Assembly: GCA_947646735.1 (NCBI GenBank)
Contig: CANTFK010000661.1
Coordinates: 248,001-312,000, forward strand
Length of the DNA stretch: 64,000 nt
Direction of reading: 5' to 3'
From: Peronospora farinosa
Lineage: Eukaryota; Oomycota; Peronosporomycetes; Peronosporales; Peronosporaceae
In this document: piece after piece, positions 53,090-64,000 of the stretch
How the letters are laid out: every line of letters begins with the position of its first letter
Numbering within the stretch: the stretch's first letter is position 1
Translations under genes and position numbers: made by a program
Notes under the pieces: model-generated
What the model saw: only the letters and a program-made list of their open reading frames with translations
Database searches by the model: none
What the model was told of the DNA's origin: nothing

Positions 53090-56000
53090 TCAGTCTTCGT
53101 TGTCGCTGTCATCGTTCTCGGATCGCTTTTGCGGCTTACTAGTGACGGATTTGCGCGAACGACGTCGTCGCTTTGGTGTGGTTTTAGGCTTCAGCTCTTT
53201 TTCCAAATCAATATCCAATTGCTTTTGGTCCTTACGAGCGGAATGCCAGGCAACCAGAAAAAGATTCCAACTCAGCTCAATTGGATCGTCAGTTTGGCAC
53301 AAGTCGTCAATAGAAGGTAACAAAAGTTTCTTGGGAGACCGTTCCTTCGCTTCAACTGAAATCCCAGTGGCGGATGGTTTGTACGTCGCACATTTTTCGT
53401 TGTCTAGTTGATAGTTGTGCTGGAGCGCAAATTTCAAACGAAGCAACAGCGCGATTGCGAAGGCAATACGCCCGTTGCTCTGTAGCGTTGACAGTGTAGA
53501 TCTCCCTTGCAGGCGAAACGGGCGAAACTCATTGATTCTAACCATCGAGAGATCCGAGTCTTCGTCTTCCAGTTGTGTAGGTGCCACGCCTGCCTTTGCA
53601 AAGGCCTCTTTGAGATCTTCTAGTACATAACTACGACAAAGTGGTCAGCGCTCTGAAACGTAAGTGCTCTACTCCTGTACACAAAAACGATGGGAACGTA
53701 CCCGAGCCGAAGGCTCACGTAGCGGTTGATCAAATAAATAATGTACAGCGGTTTGTCCTCCACATCGTACGGTAGCGTCGAAATGATTTGTGCTAAATAG
53801 CATAAATATTTCAAATCGCTCGCAAAGGCCTTGCTGTTCTTAGTGGTAGCCGACTTACTCTCCAAAGGCTTGAGCACGCTTCCCTGGTCAGTGAACTGAT
53901 TCACAAGTGCCTTAAGAAAAAGTGATTCATGCGACTTTGTCGACTTCAGGCAATTCGTGTATAATCGTCCAAACAGGCAAAACTCCTTTTCGTTATCGAC
54001 GATTCCCAGCGCGGTGCAGTTGCCGTAGACACTGAGCTGGAACGCATACGAGGCTTGAATGCCCTTTATCAGTGGTGTATGAAATTGACTCCAAAACCTT
54101 TCATATAGTGTCATCAGTTGCGAGAATGCTGCATCCCGAACATCTGGAACGCGATCGGTTTCTAAGGCCACCAAATTTGGAATGCATTGCAACGGGTTCA
54201 CCAAACCTTGCGTGAGCAAGGCGCCGATGCATACGATGGCCTGCTTTCGAATTTGTGGCACCTTGTATATTGATAACCGCAATATGTTTCCAAGTTCCGC
54301 TTGCATGACGTTGCCAATCAACGAGGCGTCGGCTTCCTGATCGCCTTGAACCTGCTGCTCTTTACTTTTTGATTGGTTCATCGTCCGTGCTGCCTGTCCA
54401 TTTTCCAGACGCTGTTCTTCAATCAGCAATAGCTCCTTCATGCTGACAAGACATTGCAACTTCGCCTTCAGGGAGTTGGACGTCAAAAGAAAGTGAAGCA
54501 ATCCATCTTGTTGTGCCCGGAGAAATAGACGTGGCCGTATGGGAAATAAAAAACCCATGCCTTGTACAGCTTTAGCGGCGCATATATCCTTTCCTGGCAT
54601 GCGAACGAATTGGCTGTACAACTCGTAGAGCTTTTCTGTTATCGTTCCAACTGACAGCACATTTGTCTCCTTTGCGAGTTCCTGACATCGGTCAATGTCC
54701 GTTGCACCAACAATTTTTCCCGCTGCAAACAATGCACGCTGAAGTACATAATCTTTCTCTGAAAAATTATAGAGAGAAGCTTTCGATTCGTTGTCGCGCA
54801 TGCTGATATAAAAACGTTCCAGCAACCGAAGCAAAAGTACTCGCGCCTTGTATCGTGTTGTCGAAAGTGTTGCCAGACACTTCACACTTGGACCAACAAC
54901 ACTCGGAGGAGAGCGTAGCACCAGAACTTTTAGATCCTCTTCAAGTCTTTCAGCTATGGTCTGCGGAACGCGTTTTACGCTCAAGATGCTGTTAATCATG
55001 GAGACTGATAAACTTTGGATCTTGGCGTCTTCCTCTTTCAGATATACACGAATAGTCTCGAGGTGGCGAACCAGGAGCTTGGGTTTTGCTTCGCAAAACG
55101 CAGACAAAGCTGTCATACATGTCACAAACTGTTGATGTCCGTCTTGAAAGGAAACAGCATTAAGAAGTGTTCCTTCCTGTATCTCAATAAGGCAGCCCAC
55201 AAGACGAGTAATGATCTTTTCAGAGCGCTCCTCAGCGAGTGCGACTTCAGCTAACCGATTTTTAGTTTGTCGTGATGCAGTGCTGTTACTGTGCGTCCCT
55301 AAAAGCCTTTTTAGGAGTTCAGCAAACCACGTAAGGTTTGACATACCGTGAATGACTTCAATGATGGTTGTAACAACGTCAGAAGTGTTGTCCAGCTTTG
55401 AAGCGTTGCTCTTTGCTACGCTGGCTGGTGTCACCATAGGGGTCCGATACGAAGACCACGCTTCTCCGACCGAGCTAGCAACGATCCCGTCTTCAGAAAC
55501 AAACTTTGTACTTCCATCTGAAAGTAAAGTGGCTTCACTTTTTTCACCGACATTCGCAGCAACAGAAGTCCAACCAGGCGGTAGAGTAGTTTCGCTACAA
55601 AACTCGCTGAACGAGTTCGAAAGTCTCGAGGACGAAAGTTCAGCACCAAACCATACCTCTTGGAAAGTATCAATAATAAAATTCTTCACGCCTTGATCTT
55701 CAGCCGCGTCTCCAATCCGTTCGACCAGACATCGCATGCAAGCACTTTTACGACGCAGCTCTTTGTTTGTCGTTACATCGCGGGCCAAAACTATCTTGAA
55801 GACTTTGCACACACTTTTCCGAACTTTATTGCCTTTGTCTCGAACTCTTGCAGCAAGTATGTCGAAATATTTGTCGAACTGTCAACAAAAACACGAGTCA
55901 GTATTTTCAGCGCAACAACTTTGTATATCAGGGTTATGCGTACCAGGAGGGGCTGTAGTAGAACGTAAGTCCCGATTAGTTCCACCGCTGCTTCGCGAAC

Positions 56001-58207
56001 TGATGGCTTTTCATCCGAACAACACCTCTGAACAGCTAATTGCACTCCCCTTTCTGCCATCAGCATGGGATCGACATCGACAATACCTCGCAAGCATTTC
56101 ATAACTCGAGCTCGTAGGCTTGGCATTCCCTTAGAAAGCAAAGCCATGATGTGCGCGAGCATACTGTCGAACAGACCACAAAACCCCCGTTTCACAGCAA
56201 GGTGCAAACTTGCCTTTAGCGCCAACTCACTTGTAGGGACAGCCACCTTAAACGTCGGATTAATGCCCCCCTTAGGCACCTCCCACAACGACTCCCACAA
56301 ATTCCTTTCTCGTTCCTTACATTTCGACTCAGCTTCGCTCCAATGCTCATTCAATTCCGAGAGGAATTTCGAGATAAGCAACTTTTTTGAATCGTCTTGA
56401 CTAAGGCTATTCCGTTGAAGATACATCACAGTAATATGCTTTAGCGCCATTTGGTGAAACACACTGCAGGCAACACTGGGTAATGCGCCTTTAGATTCTG
56501 GTTTCGCACCGGAAATGGCGACACACAAACTGTTTGTATGCTCCTCAATGACTGCAATTGAGTCACTGTCCTCCTCCATCGTACTCTGGCTAGCCTTGTT
56601 CTGGTATCGCCTGATTGATGCACAAATTTTTCCGATCACGTTGAGTGCAGCTATGCTTTGGTGTGAGTCCGGGTTCTTCGCGTTCTTCGATATATTTGCA
56701 TGTAGGATACTCGCCAATGAGGAACTCAATGCCTCAAGAAGGTCTTCCGCTCCTACCCATTCAGGTCGTACGAACATCACGAGGAGATCTTCAGCAAAAT
56801 TGTCTAATACCACGCGATTATCACGTTCTTCATTTTTTTCCAGCATGCTTTTAGAAGCTTCCGAACAAATGATCGCGCACTATTTCGTACGTCGACTAGT
56901 GCACTCCCTACTGCATCAATATTTTGTAGATCTTTTTCTTCACTGGCAGTATCCGGTGTTGACGAAGATTCGACTGAGTCAGGAAGTGGACCAGTATCAC
57001 TATCTTCCAACTTAGGTTTAGAAATTGACGTGCAGGCCTGTATCAGCGACACTATTACTGTTGAAATTTGCTGTACGAAATTCGTTGAATTCAGCAACTT
57101 CACCGTTCGAAGTGTTCGTTTAGCCGTAGGAAGTTTTAACATAACGTCCACGATTTCTTCAAGCAATGACTCTCGGTGATGCTTATACCGTAAAAAGATG
57201 CTTCGCAGAATTGCGAGAGCACTCTGTTGCAGCGATGTTGCATACGGACTATGTTCTAACGCAAACAACTCTACCATCGAAGAAGATAGAGGGAGTATCC
57301 ACCGGTCTGAAAGTTTTACACCCAAGACAAGTGTAGCAAGTCGATCCATATACTCACAGACGACGTGAGAAATTCGGTCAATAGCTTTACGAGTGTCTTT
57401 GTGCGCCCGTAAATTTACTCGAGAAGAGCTGGATGTTCTGCGCCCGGATGACTGTCGCCGAATACTTTCTTTTGCCGACGGCGCAGAAGCTGTCGTGACG
57501 TAGCTGGTGTCGATACACGGAAGCAGCAGCCGGCGAATGATGTGATGAAGTAATCGGAAGCAATGATCAATTATCTCCTCCGAAAGAACCCGTCTGTCAA
57601 TGCCAGCCGTTGTCATCACAATAAGCTCACAAATTGCAACGTCAAGTGAGGCTAAAAGTCGCACAACGAGTTGATTATCAATCGTTTTCCCACACTCTTT
57701 GTTCAGCAAGTCGGCGTCCAGCACATCCACTGCTAAACCCAACCTCACCTGGCTATCGAATGCGGCCATCAATGAAATCAGTAATTCTGGCTCCAATTTG
57801 ATGATCCACTCATTCTTTTCCATTGCTTTCAGAGACTGGAGAAACATTGTCGCGTCTTCAGACTCAAACACATCGATGTTGTCCCGATCAAAAGTCTCCT
57901 GCTGCTGGCGATATGTCACCATGTCCAACAATCTTTTCAACAACTCCGCATACTTTTCAATGCTGTCCGCAGTGATCTCCGCCTGAGTAACAAGCGTCGC
58001 AAGCTTTTCTTCGCCTTTCATCTCCACGTCCACTTCTAGTTCGGCATTCAGCTCATCCACACAAGTCTGCAGCTTATCACCTTCATTTGTCACCAACTGG
58101 TTCCTGTCTACAGTAGCAACTGATCGCCTCTTCTGTATCTGCCCACGCTCTGGTTCCTGCTGCAGTTCCAGATTTCTTTTTACCCCATGAGCAGCTTTAC
58201 CTAGCAT
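53090..58207 (-). CDS. SCC2: Cohesin loader SCC2/NIPBL, with an apparent one-base deletion
   Basis: Coding runs 58207-55944, 55878-53702 and 53630-53090 with introns of 65 and 71 bp, about 1660 residues. The HEAT-repeat cohesin loader core is recognisable: LDNFAEDLLVMFVRPEW, VREAAVELIGTYVLLQPL, then VRDKGNKVRKSVCKVFKIVLARD, NFIIDTFQEVWF and, near the end, SNGRIAFAIALLLRLKFAL, with a basic-acidic tail (KRRRRSRKS, DDSDNED). The protein, with SCC4, loads cohesin onto chromatin. At about 56845-56844 the frame shifts by one base with no intron possible: both sides are conserved and continuous, consistent with loss of one C in a CC pair. It could be an assembly error or a real lesion. The true N-terminus may lie in an unseen 5' exon. 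Confidence 0.88.
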
Positions 58208-58462
58208 CACGCACAATGGTTAGAGCAACCGTTAGTTGCCATACATTATTGCAGCAGCAGCAACATAGAGTCAGCAATTCTTTAGCTAACCATTAAAGCA
58301 TCCTGTCTGTACGACCGCCTGCGCCCATTTGGGCAGCGAGTTTAACACGTGTGCGTCGATCTCTGTCGTTTCACCTGCTAATCTTTTGTATCCATTATCA
58401 ATCCACAAAAAATGCCACTTCAACTTAGTCAAAGAGTTTCATAATGGCACTAAAATTAATGG

Positions 58463-59509
58463 TTAAGTGTCGCACCCAAGTCTGCTAGTGGTTGCGGAGC
58501 GAATGAGCGTTGCCAACCGCTGCGGATTGAAGGATTCATCTCCTATGGGCTCTGACACCACAGGATGAAGCGTCTCACGTGCATCTGCATCCGCTGCATC
58601 CTGCGGATCTACGTACAATGGAAAGAGGAAAAGCCCGCCCCGCATCTTCCTTAGCCGAGTGCGCACTTTGTTGTGAATGCGGAATGGCTCCTGTTACTAA
58701 AAGTGCAACGTCGGGTATGTGACACGAATGTTGCAGCTATAAGGTTTACTGTTGATTAGCATCGCGCATGTTTTTGTACCTGTATAATACAGTTGACTAG
58801 TGATTGACGTCACCGCGTCTTACGCAACTTTCGGGCGCCTTTTGTATGCGCTTGGCACCCCCAAAAGCTTCTTCTGCCCACCTGATGTGAGGGCTCCTGA
58901 CTGAAAAATTGCATACAAGATGCGTAGCTGGTACGTCATTGGACATCACAATGCGCAACTGAAGTTAGCAACACGTTGCAAGCATTGATGCCATCGATAC
59001 ACATGCGAGTGCTTACCGTGTTCCACATCCAAATGCAGTGCAGCACCAGCTTGGCAGTAGGCAGCATCAGAGCTTCTCCATTTCTGGCAAAGCGATTGAT
59101 CGGAATAATAACGTCTCCGTATAACACTATGGCAGACACAAACAGCATTACGCGGACAAACTGCGTCACGTTAGGTTCCGAATTAATCGAGACAGGTTTC
59201 GTCACTTCATCCTACCAGTGCAGTGCTGCGAAAATACATCAGCTGCGTTACTCCTGCTACCGCCAACCGTACTGATTCTGGCTTCTCGTAGTCTAGAGCA
59301 CAAACCACACCAAGTAATCCCACCACAGCCTAATGCAGACAACAGCATTAAGCCGGTGTTGGACCACGAATTCCTGGTAATTCCCAATTAATGACATGTA
59401 GTTTTACAAATTGGATGTAGATAGCAACATCAGTGACTTGTGATCGACCGCTAGTCGACGCTGGCCCCCACAGAGTACGATCCAGGTCATTATGATGCAG
59501 CACTACCAT
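58463..59509 (-). CDS. Small multipass membrane protein of unknown family, multi-exon
   Basis: Exons 59509-59408, 59329-59216, 59160-59017 and 58927-58824 join in frame through introns of 78, 55 and 89 bp: ATG start, then FAVVGLLGVVCALDYE, FVRVMLFVSAIVLYGDVIIP and LVLHCIWMWNTLRILYAIF, giving about three membrane segments and a basic tail (SAYKRRPKVA). The 3' end is unresolved. An open, protein-like stretch at 58690-58463 (EPFRIHNKVRTRLRKMRGG to CDT stop) may be the last exon, but phase fits only with an alternative donor inside exon four. No family was recognised. It lies between SCC2 and the aminotransferase gene on the same strand. Confidence 0.55.
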
Positions 59510-59668
59510 CGGACGCGCCTTGAAAGCCGTGGGACCTTAACGATACAGTAAAATCCCTTTATTTCGCTCCTTTGCTCGAAATAGTGGGTGCTTTATCAAA
59601 ATACGAGTGAGTACCAATTGGTTGAAAAGGAGTGATGACTGGTATACATCCCATCGTAGCTAGATATT

Positions 59669-61914
59669 CTAGCCTAAAAAGGTAGCACCTGAGCCACTGC
59701 CTGTTGCTGACGCAGCAGAAGGTCGGGTAAGAGCAATCCACCATGCTAGCTTGCGCATGGCGATGTCAAGATTTGGGCACACTGACTGGATAAAGCCTTC
59801 AATGGCCTCCAGAGACGGGTTATCTTGCTGCAAAAAGTACAAGTAGAAAGATAGCGGTGAGTGCGGTGAGTGTTTCGGTGGCATGGATCACTTGTACCAG
59901 ACAAAGCTTACCATGCTTTCGATCAAGTAGAGCGCGAGGTCGCCCTTGAAGTCCACGACTGCCAGCCGTGCGAAGAGCTCCTCCGGTGCACGCCCGAAGG
60001 CCGAGCCCGGTAAGATTGCCACACCCGTTTCCTGCAACAGCTGCGCGCACAGCTGCTCGTCAGTGGCGATGCCTCGTAATGCAAGCGCTTTGCGATGCCG
60101 TCGGAAGCATGGGAATAGATAGAAGCCGGCCTCGGGGACCTGTACCTCGACGTCTATCTTCTGTAGCTGGTAAGCGAACCATCGACCGACGAGCTGCAGC
60201 GTTTTTTGGCATTTGCGCTTGTACGAAGCGAGCTCCACACAACTGCACAGAGCACAGAAGTATGGAAGGGTCAATCGTTAGCTTAATTCTTTTGGGTAGT
60301 ATGACGAATTGTACTACATACCCGAGAACGAACGCTCGTCGAGCGGCATACTGGATGGGCGAAGCAACCGACGTGTACGTCTCGGACGCCATCACGAGCA
60401 TGCTGCTGCGCAACCAGTCCATGCTGGGTGGGAACAGCCAAAAGCCCATTCGCCAGCCACCAGCACCACACCACTTACTCAACCCTCCTGAAACGATGGT
60501 CCCTTCCGGATAGTACTTGGAAAGTGAAAGATGTGTGCCAGAATGATGCAGCTCCGAGTATATTTCGTCCGAAACAACAAGAACACGGTATTTCCTTGCG
60601 ACCTTTGCGAGTGCCTTCAGCTGGTAAATGATGATAGCGGAATAGCACGAGAAACAGCATTAATCTTGCTTTCATTTTTCGGAATCGATATCGACATTAC
60701 AAACCTCGTCGGCCTGATAAGCGCATCCGGTAGGGTTTGACGGACTATTTAGAATGAGAATTCGAGGAGCGTCTGTGGACACAGCCCCGGCAATAACGGT
60801 GCAAAGTCAGCAAACAACAGTCGCGTAGAGGGTTGAATAGTCTCAACAGCATCTACCCGGGTCTTTGGCGCAATGCGCTTCGAGCACTTCTGGTCGAAGC
60901 ACGAAGTGGTCTTCGGCATGTGTTGGTAACCACATCATGTTTCTTCGTGTGCAACAAAACACAGCTTAGTCCATAAGCCCACATAATTCTGATGCACTGA
61001 TGCAGGTACCTTCCAGCTATAGCGGCCTGTGGCGCGTAACTTGTACAACTCGGATTGGGAAGCAGCAGATCTCCATAATACACCGTCTGCAGCACAAATA
61101 GTAACTCTTTGGTTCCAGGGCCTACCAAAACATCGTCTCGCGAGTAATTGACGTGCAGTCGATCTGTCCCCCATGCAGCAATATCAGCACACAGCTCGGG
61201 TAACCCTGCAACCGGTAAATAGTCTCTCTGGTGCGAATTGGCACTACAATCGAATACCAACGACGAAAAATCTGCATTAGTTGTCGCAAAAAGCTTGCAC
61301 GGACACCAATAAGAGCTGATAAACTCACCGTAATTCGTCGACAATGCACTGCGGAATCGGGAACGGCGACTGCCCCAATCCTAATTTGTAAATGCAATTT
61401 CCCTGTCTAATCATTTCATTGCTCAGCTCATCCAATGCGCTCCCCGCAGCTGTACAAAGCATCCGAATCTTGCAGTTGATGACCTTCTGCGGCCCTACCA
61501 ACACAACATCACTTTAACTCCGTCAAACATACGCTCAGCTTACATACAAAAAGGTTGCTCTCTACCTTGGCCGTGTAATTCCAAATGACTCGCCGATCGC
61601 TTGTGACCTATTTTATTAATTTCTCGACGCCTCGTCTCCTTGTTTTCCGTAATTTCTTCACTGCTCGTATCACTTTGACCGTGTATGTCAGTGACTGCGT
61701 GAGAATTTTCCTCTTGCTTGACCATCACTGGCTCGAAGGCAGCACAACCCAAAACTTTTGACGCTCGACACTTTACCCGATGCTGCACCCGACGTTGCAG
61801 CGTCGTACGGGGTACGCCGTACATGCGAGCAGCCTCCCGAAGAGGCATAGAGCCGCTCTGCACAGCCACGATGGCCTCTTCAATCTGCGTTGACTCAGTT
61901 GTCGGTCGCGCCAT
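59669..61914 (-). CDS. Pipsqueak-HTH / class I PLP aminotransferase fusion
   Basis: Eight exons fit: 61914-61566, 61494-61329, 61243-61010, 60942-60857, 60772-60705, 60620-60322, 60242-59912 and 59827-59669, giving 563 residues with introns of 67-85 bp. Residues 8-45 form an HTH_psq domain (EEAIVAVQSGSMPLREAARM, YGVPRTTLQRRV). A Ser/Glu/Lys-rich linker follows. From ~118 an aminotransferase fold starts (NCKIRMLCTAAGSALDELS, LGLGQSPFPIP), with SPSNPTG (Asn291), SDEIYSE (Asp319, Tyr322) and SGGLSKWCGAGGWRMG carrying the PLP Lys350. All catalytic residues are present. The link is the 71-bp intron 61565-61495, phase 1 on both sides; without it the enzyme would lose part of its first conserved helix, since the only ATG is inside it. 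The alternative is two adjacent genes. A PLP- or amino-acid-sensing regulator is inference. Confidence 0.75.
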
Positions 61915-62184
61915 ATTTTACCGAGTTTCTGAGAAGCTCATTTCAAATACGATAACTCAATCTGAAAAAGGTATCAACAGGTGTTATTCGACTCTGAGTG
62001 TCGCATTTTTTAGTGTATACAGAATAGTACTACTATTCTTTCAAGTACTATTTCCAGATTGCTTCTAATTATAAGTTTATGGTACTGTAAAAAGCTGAGA
62101 ATTCTCTATTTTAAATTTACATGTTCTCTCTTGGGTCAACATTCATTGAACCTAATTTTTGCCGTTATAATCGAGCATCACGTG

Positions 62185-64000
62185 ATGATACAGCATAGAC
62201 TCGCCACCAAGCTTCTATCACGCGCCGTAGCAGCCAGAAAAGAGCAGATCACTCGCACCCCTGTGTCTCTTGATCGATCTCTGTGCTGCAACGTTGCTGC
62301 ATCCTTAAGACAAACGCAGAACGGTCAAGCTTTGCGAACTCTAACCGTCGACGCAAGCTCTAGCGACTCTGCGCCCAATAGATTCGCAATTTATGCTGTG
62401 ACGGCAGCTCTTGCTGGAGCAGTGAGTCTAACTGTAGATGAAACGCACTCGGAGATGACGCCGGACAAGAAAGAGGAAAAGGTTATGCATTTTTTCAGGA
62501 AGATTACGTGCTGTGTTGGTAGAGAGATTAAATAGTGTGTGTTGCTCCGTTTGTAGCATTTTAAGTATGCCGAAGCGGTGGATATAATCCGACAGCAAGT
62601 ATCGGAGTTTCGCACGGCGCTGAAGAGCTCCGAGACGCGAATCCCAAAGGCTTTTCCGATCAAAAAGATTGGAATGTCAAGGATTTATGCGCCTAATGGC
62701 GTGGCCACGATCCGGATTGAGTTTGCGTGTCCGTCATTCGTTGACCAAGAGGCGATCCTTGGTCGTTTTCTTCTTCAATTACAAAAGACATTTGTGCCTG
62801 ACTCTCGTCAGACTATCGAGGTACTGCCGGTTCCACTGGATAGCTCCAGTCTCGTGGAGTCGAATGATCAACCTGCTGTAACGTACTTGTACGCGAACGG
62901 GTCCGGATCTTTCCATTTCTTGCGCGATACGTCTTCGGTTCAAGCACCCTCGAAGTTCGTTTTTTACAAAGATGAGTTTCTGACGCAAAGAGAGATTGAC
63001 GCAGTCGTTAGTGCGTACAAGGAGATCTATTCACCTGCGAATGTAGCCGCCTTCTTTCGTCACAATCTTGAGCAGCGTCGTAAGAACGCGCTCGTTGGAC
63101 GCGGTAGAAATCCGACCACTTCTACTGCAACTGACAGCAAGGTTGGTTTTTGTTATGTTTGTGCGGCGAGGTATATATCATGATAAGAATTTTACGTATA
63201 TATCGTGGCTGCAGGAAGAGGCAATCCAGGAGCTACAAAGCCTTGGAATTGATGTTTTTGAGCCAACTCCAAACGAAAACAGCTTGACCTGGGATAGTTT
63301 GGTACGTCTTTGCTAGTTATTAATGTAATGCAGTACTTTTACTGGGGTAAGAGAAGCTTACAATGTGCTGCAACTTGTTTGTTGCGCAACATGTAGGCTG
63401 GATATGAAAACGTGAAATTGGAAATCGAAGACACTGTCGTGCTGGCGCTACAGAATCCAGAGCTCTACGAGCGCATTGCGCAGAAAACGCGTTGCCGCTA
63501 CGAAAGCAATCGTCCTCGTGCTGTGCTGTTTGAAGGTCCTCCGGGTACCGGCAAAACATTAAGTGCGCGAATCATTGCACAACAGGCAGGGATTCCCATG
63601 ATTCACATTCCGATCGAGAGCGTAGTATCCAAGTGGTATGGTGATAGCGAGAAGAAAATGTCGGCAATCTTTGACGCATGCGAGAAATTGAATGGTGCAA
63701 TTATTTTCATTGACGAGGTGTGTTTCGCAAATGTTTGTCGCTGTGGACGAATGGTTCGGTACTGATGGGGCATGTTTCTATATATGTCGTAGATCGATGC
63801 CCTCGCTGGAGATCGATCCGGTGGTACAATGCACGAGGCTTCGCGACGAATTCTGTCGGTTCTACTGCAAAAGGTGGAAGGTTTTGCCTCTGCCAAGAAG
63901 ACCACCGTCGTGTGCGCCACAAACCGGTACGTCTCTTGATTTGTACGAGTCACCGTCTGAGGTTGCGTAATTGTGATGTATGTTGTTGGTGTTTGTAGAA
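62185..64000 (+). CDS. Mitochondrial-type AAA+ ATPase, 3' end beyond the window
   Basis: Exons 62185-62481, 62557-63141, 63215-63301, 63397-63717 and 63793-63926 join in frame; the next begins about 63999. The N-terminus (MIQHRLATKLLSRAVAARKE) looks like a mitochondrial presequence, and a hydrophobic run (FAIYAVTAALAGAVSL) may be a membrane anchor. The middle ~190 residues are an unfamiliar domain. The AAA module has GYENVKLEIED, Walker A FEGPPGTGKT, a pore-loop-like SKWYGDSEKKM, Walker B IIFIDEID and sensor 1 VVCATNR. Such proteins unfold or extract proteins; the exact branch (Msp1/spastin/CDC48-like) is undecided. It is divergent from the fusion gene, with 270 bp between starts. Confidence 0.88.

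Noticed and set aside
59374..59407. 34-nt intron joining to a frame starting GAATTC
   Set aside because: Too short against all other introns; the 78-bp alternative (59407-59330) gives a longer, membrane-like in-frame exon.
1..64000. CRISPR arrays, rRNA and tRNA genes
   Set aside because: No spaced direct-repeat array, and no rRNA- or tRNA-like conserved boxes were recognised; the tandem repeats present are short satellites or coding repeats.

Overview
The window looks like a stretch of an oomycete nuclear genome (Phytophthora or downy-mildew type). The evidence is: compact genes with short GT-AG introns (mostly 55-125 bp); matches to the 16-nt oomycete core promoter (INR-like, GCTCATTYYNCAWTTT) just upstream of several starts; degraded Copia, Gypsy and LINE elements between genes; and unusual domain combinations. 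No rRNA, tRNA or CRISPR array was recognised. Exon joins were worked out by hand from splice signals and reading frame. They are consistent but not confirmed by transcripts.

Layout. 0-5.2 kb is repeat-rich: a decayed Copia pol with its 3' LTR, abutting a reversed Gypsy gag fragment and LTR, an unknown ORF and a TACA microsatellite. 5.4-26.5 kb is a gene-dense block: an aldo/keto reductase (-), a SAPS-type phosphatase regulatory subunit (+), a large multidomain chromatin reader (-), a PX-only protein hidden in five small exons (-), a LINE 3' scrap, a mitochondrial 2-isopropylmalate synthase (+) and a P4-type lipid flippase (+). 26.5-34.4 kb is accessory: a foldback inverted repeat, two paralogous small zinc-binding-like proteins and a LINE remnant between them. 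34.4-50.6 kb carries a single-bromodomain BET-like protein (-), a small unknown ORF (-), a KEOPS subunit PCC1 homologue in three tiny exons (-), a TRP-like multipass membrane protein (+), an 11-exon helical protein of unknown family (+), a GH81 glucanase (-) and a PX-AGC kinase (+). 51-64 kb holds a putative small gene (-), a TBC1D7-like protein (+), the cohesin loader SCC2/NIPBL (-) with an apparent one-base deletion, a small multipass membrane protein (-), a pipsqueak-HTH/aminotransferase gene (-) and the 5' part of a mitochondrial-type AAA ATPase (+).

The strongest candidate for something new is at 59.7-61.9 kb. A pipsqueak-type helix-turn-helix ORF splices in frame through a 71-bp intron into a complete class I PLP aminotransferase, giving a 563-residue DNA-binding/aminotransferase fusion. 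That layout resembles bacterial MocR (GntR-HTH plus aminotransferase) regulators but is built from a eukaryotic/transposon-type HTH. A second notable protein is the 1895-residue chromatin factor joining an RFTS-like domain, DDT, two bromodomains, WHIM and a cryptic-Tudor-like tail.

Themes: chromatin reading and chromosome structure (chromatin factor, BET-like protein, SCC2), membrane and phosphoinositide biology (flippase, two PX proteins, TRP-like protein), growth signalling (AGC kinase, TBC1D7-like, SAPS subunit) and basic metabolism (IPMS, reductase, tRNA modification via PCC1). The genes are not an operon. Neighbours are often divergent or convergent with 27-1200 bp between them.
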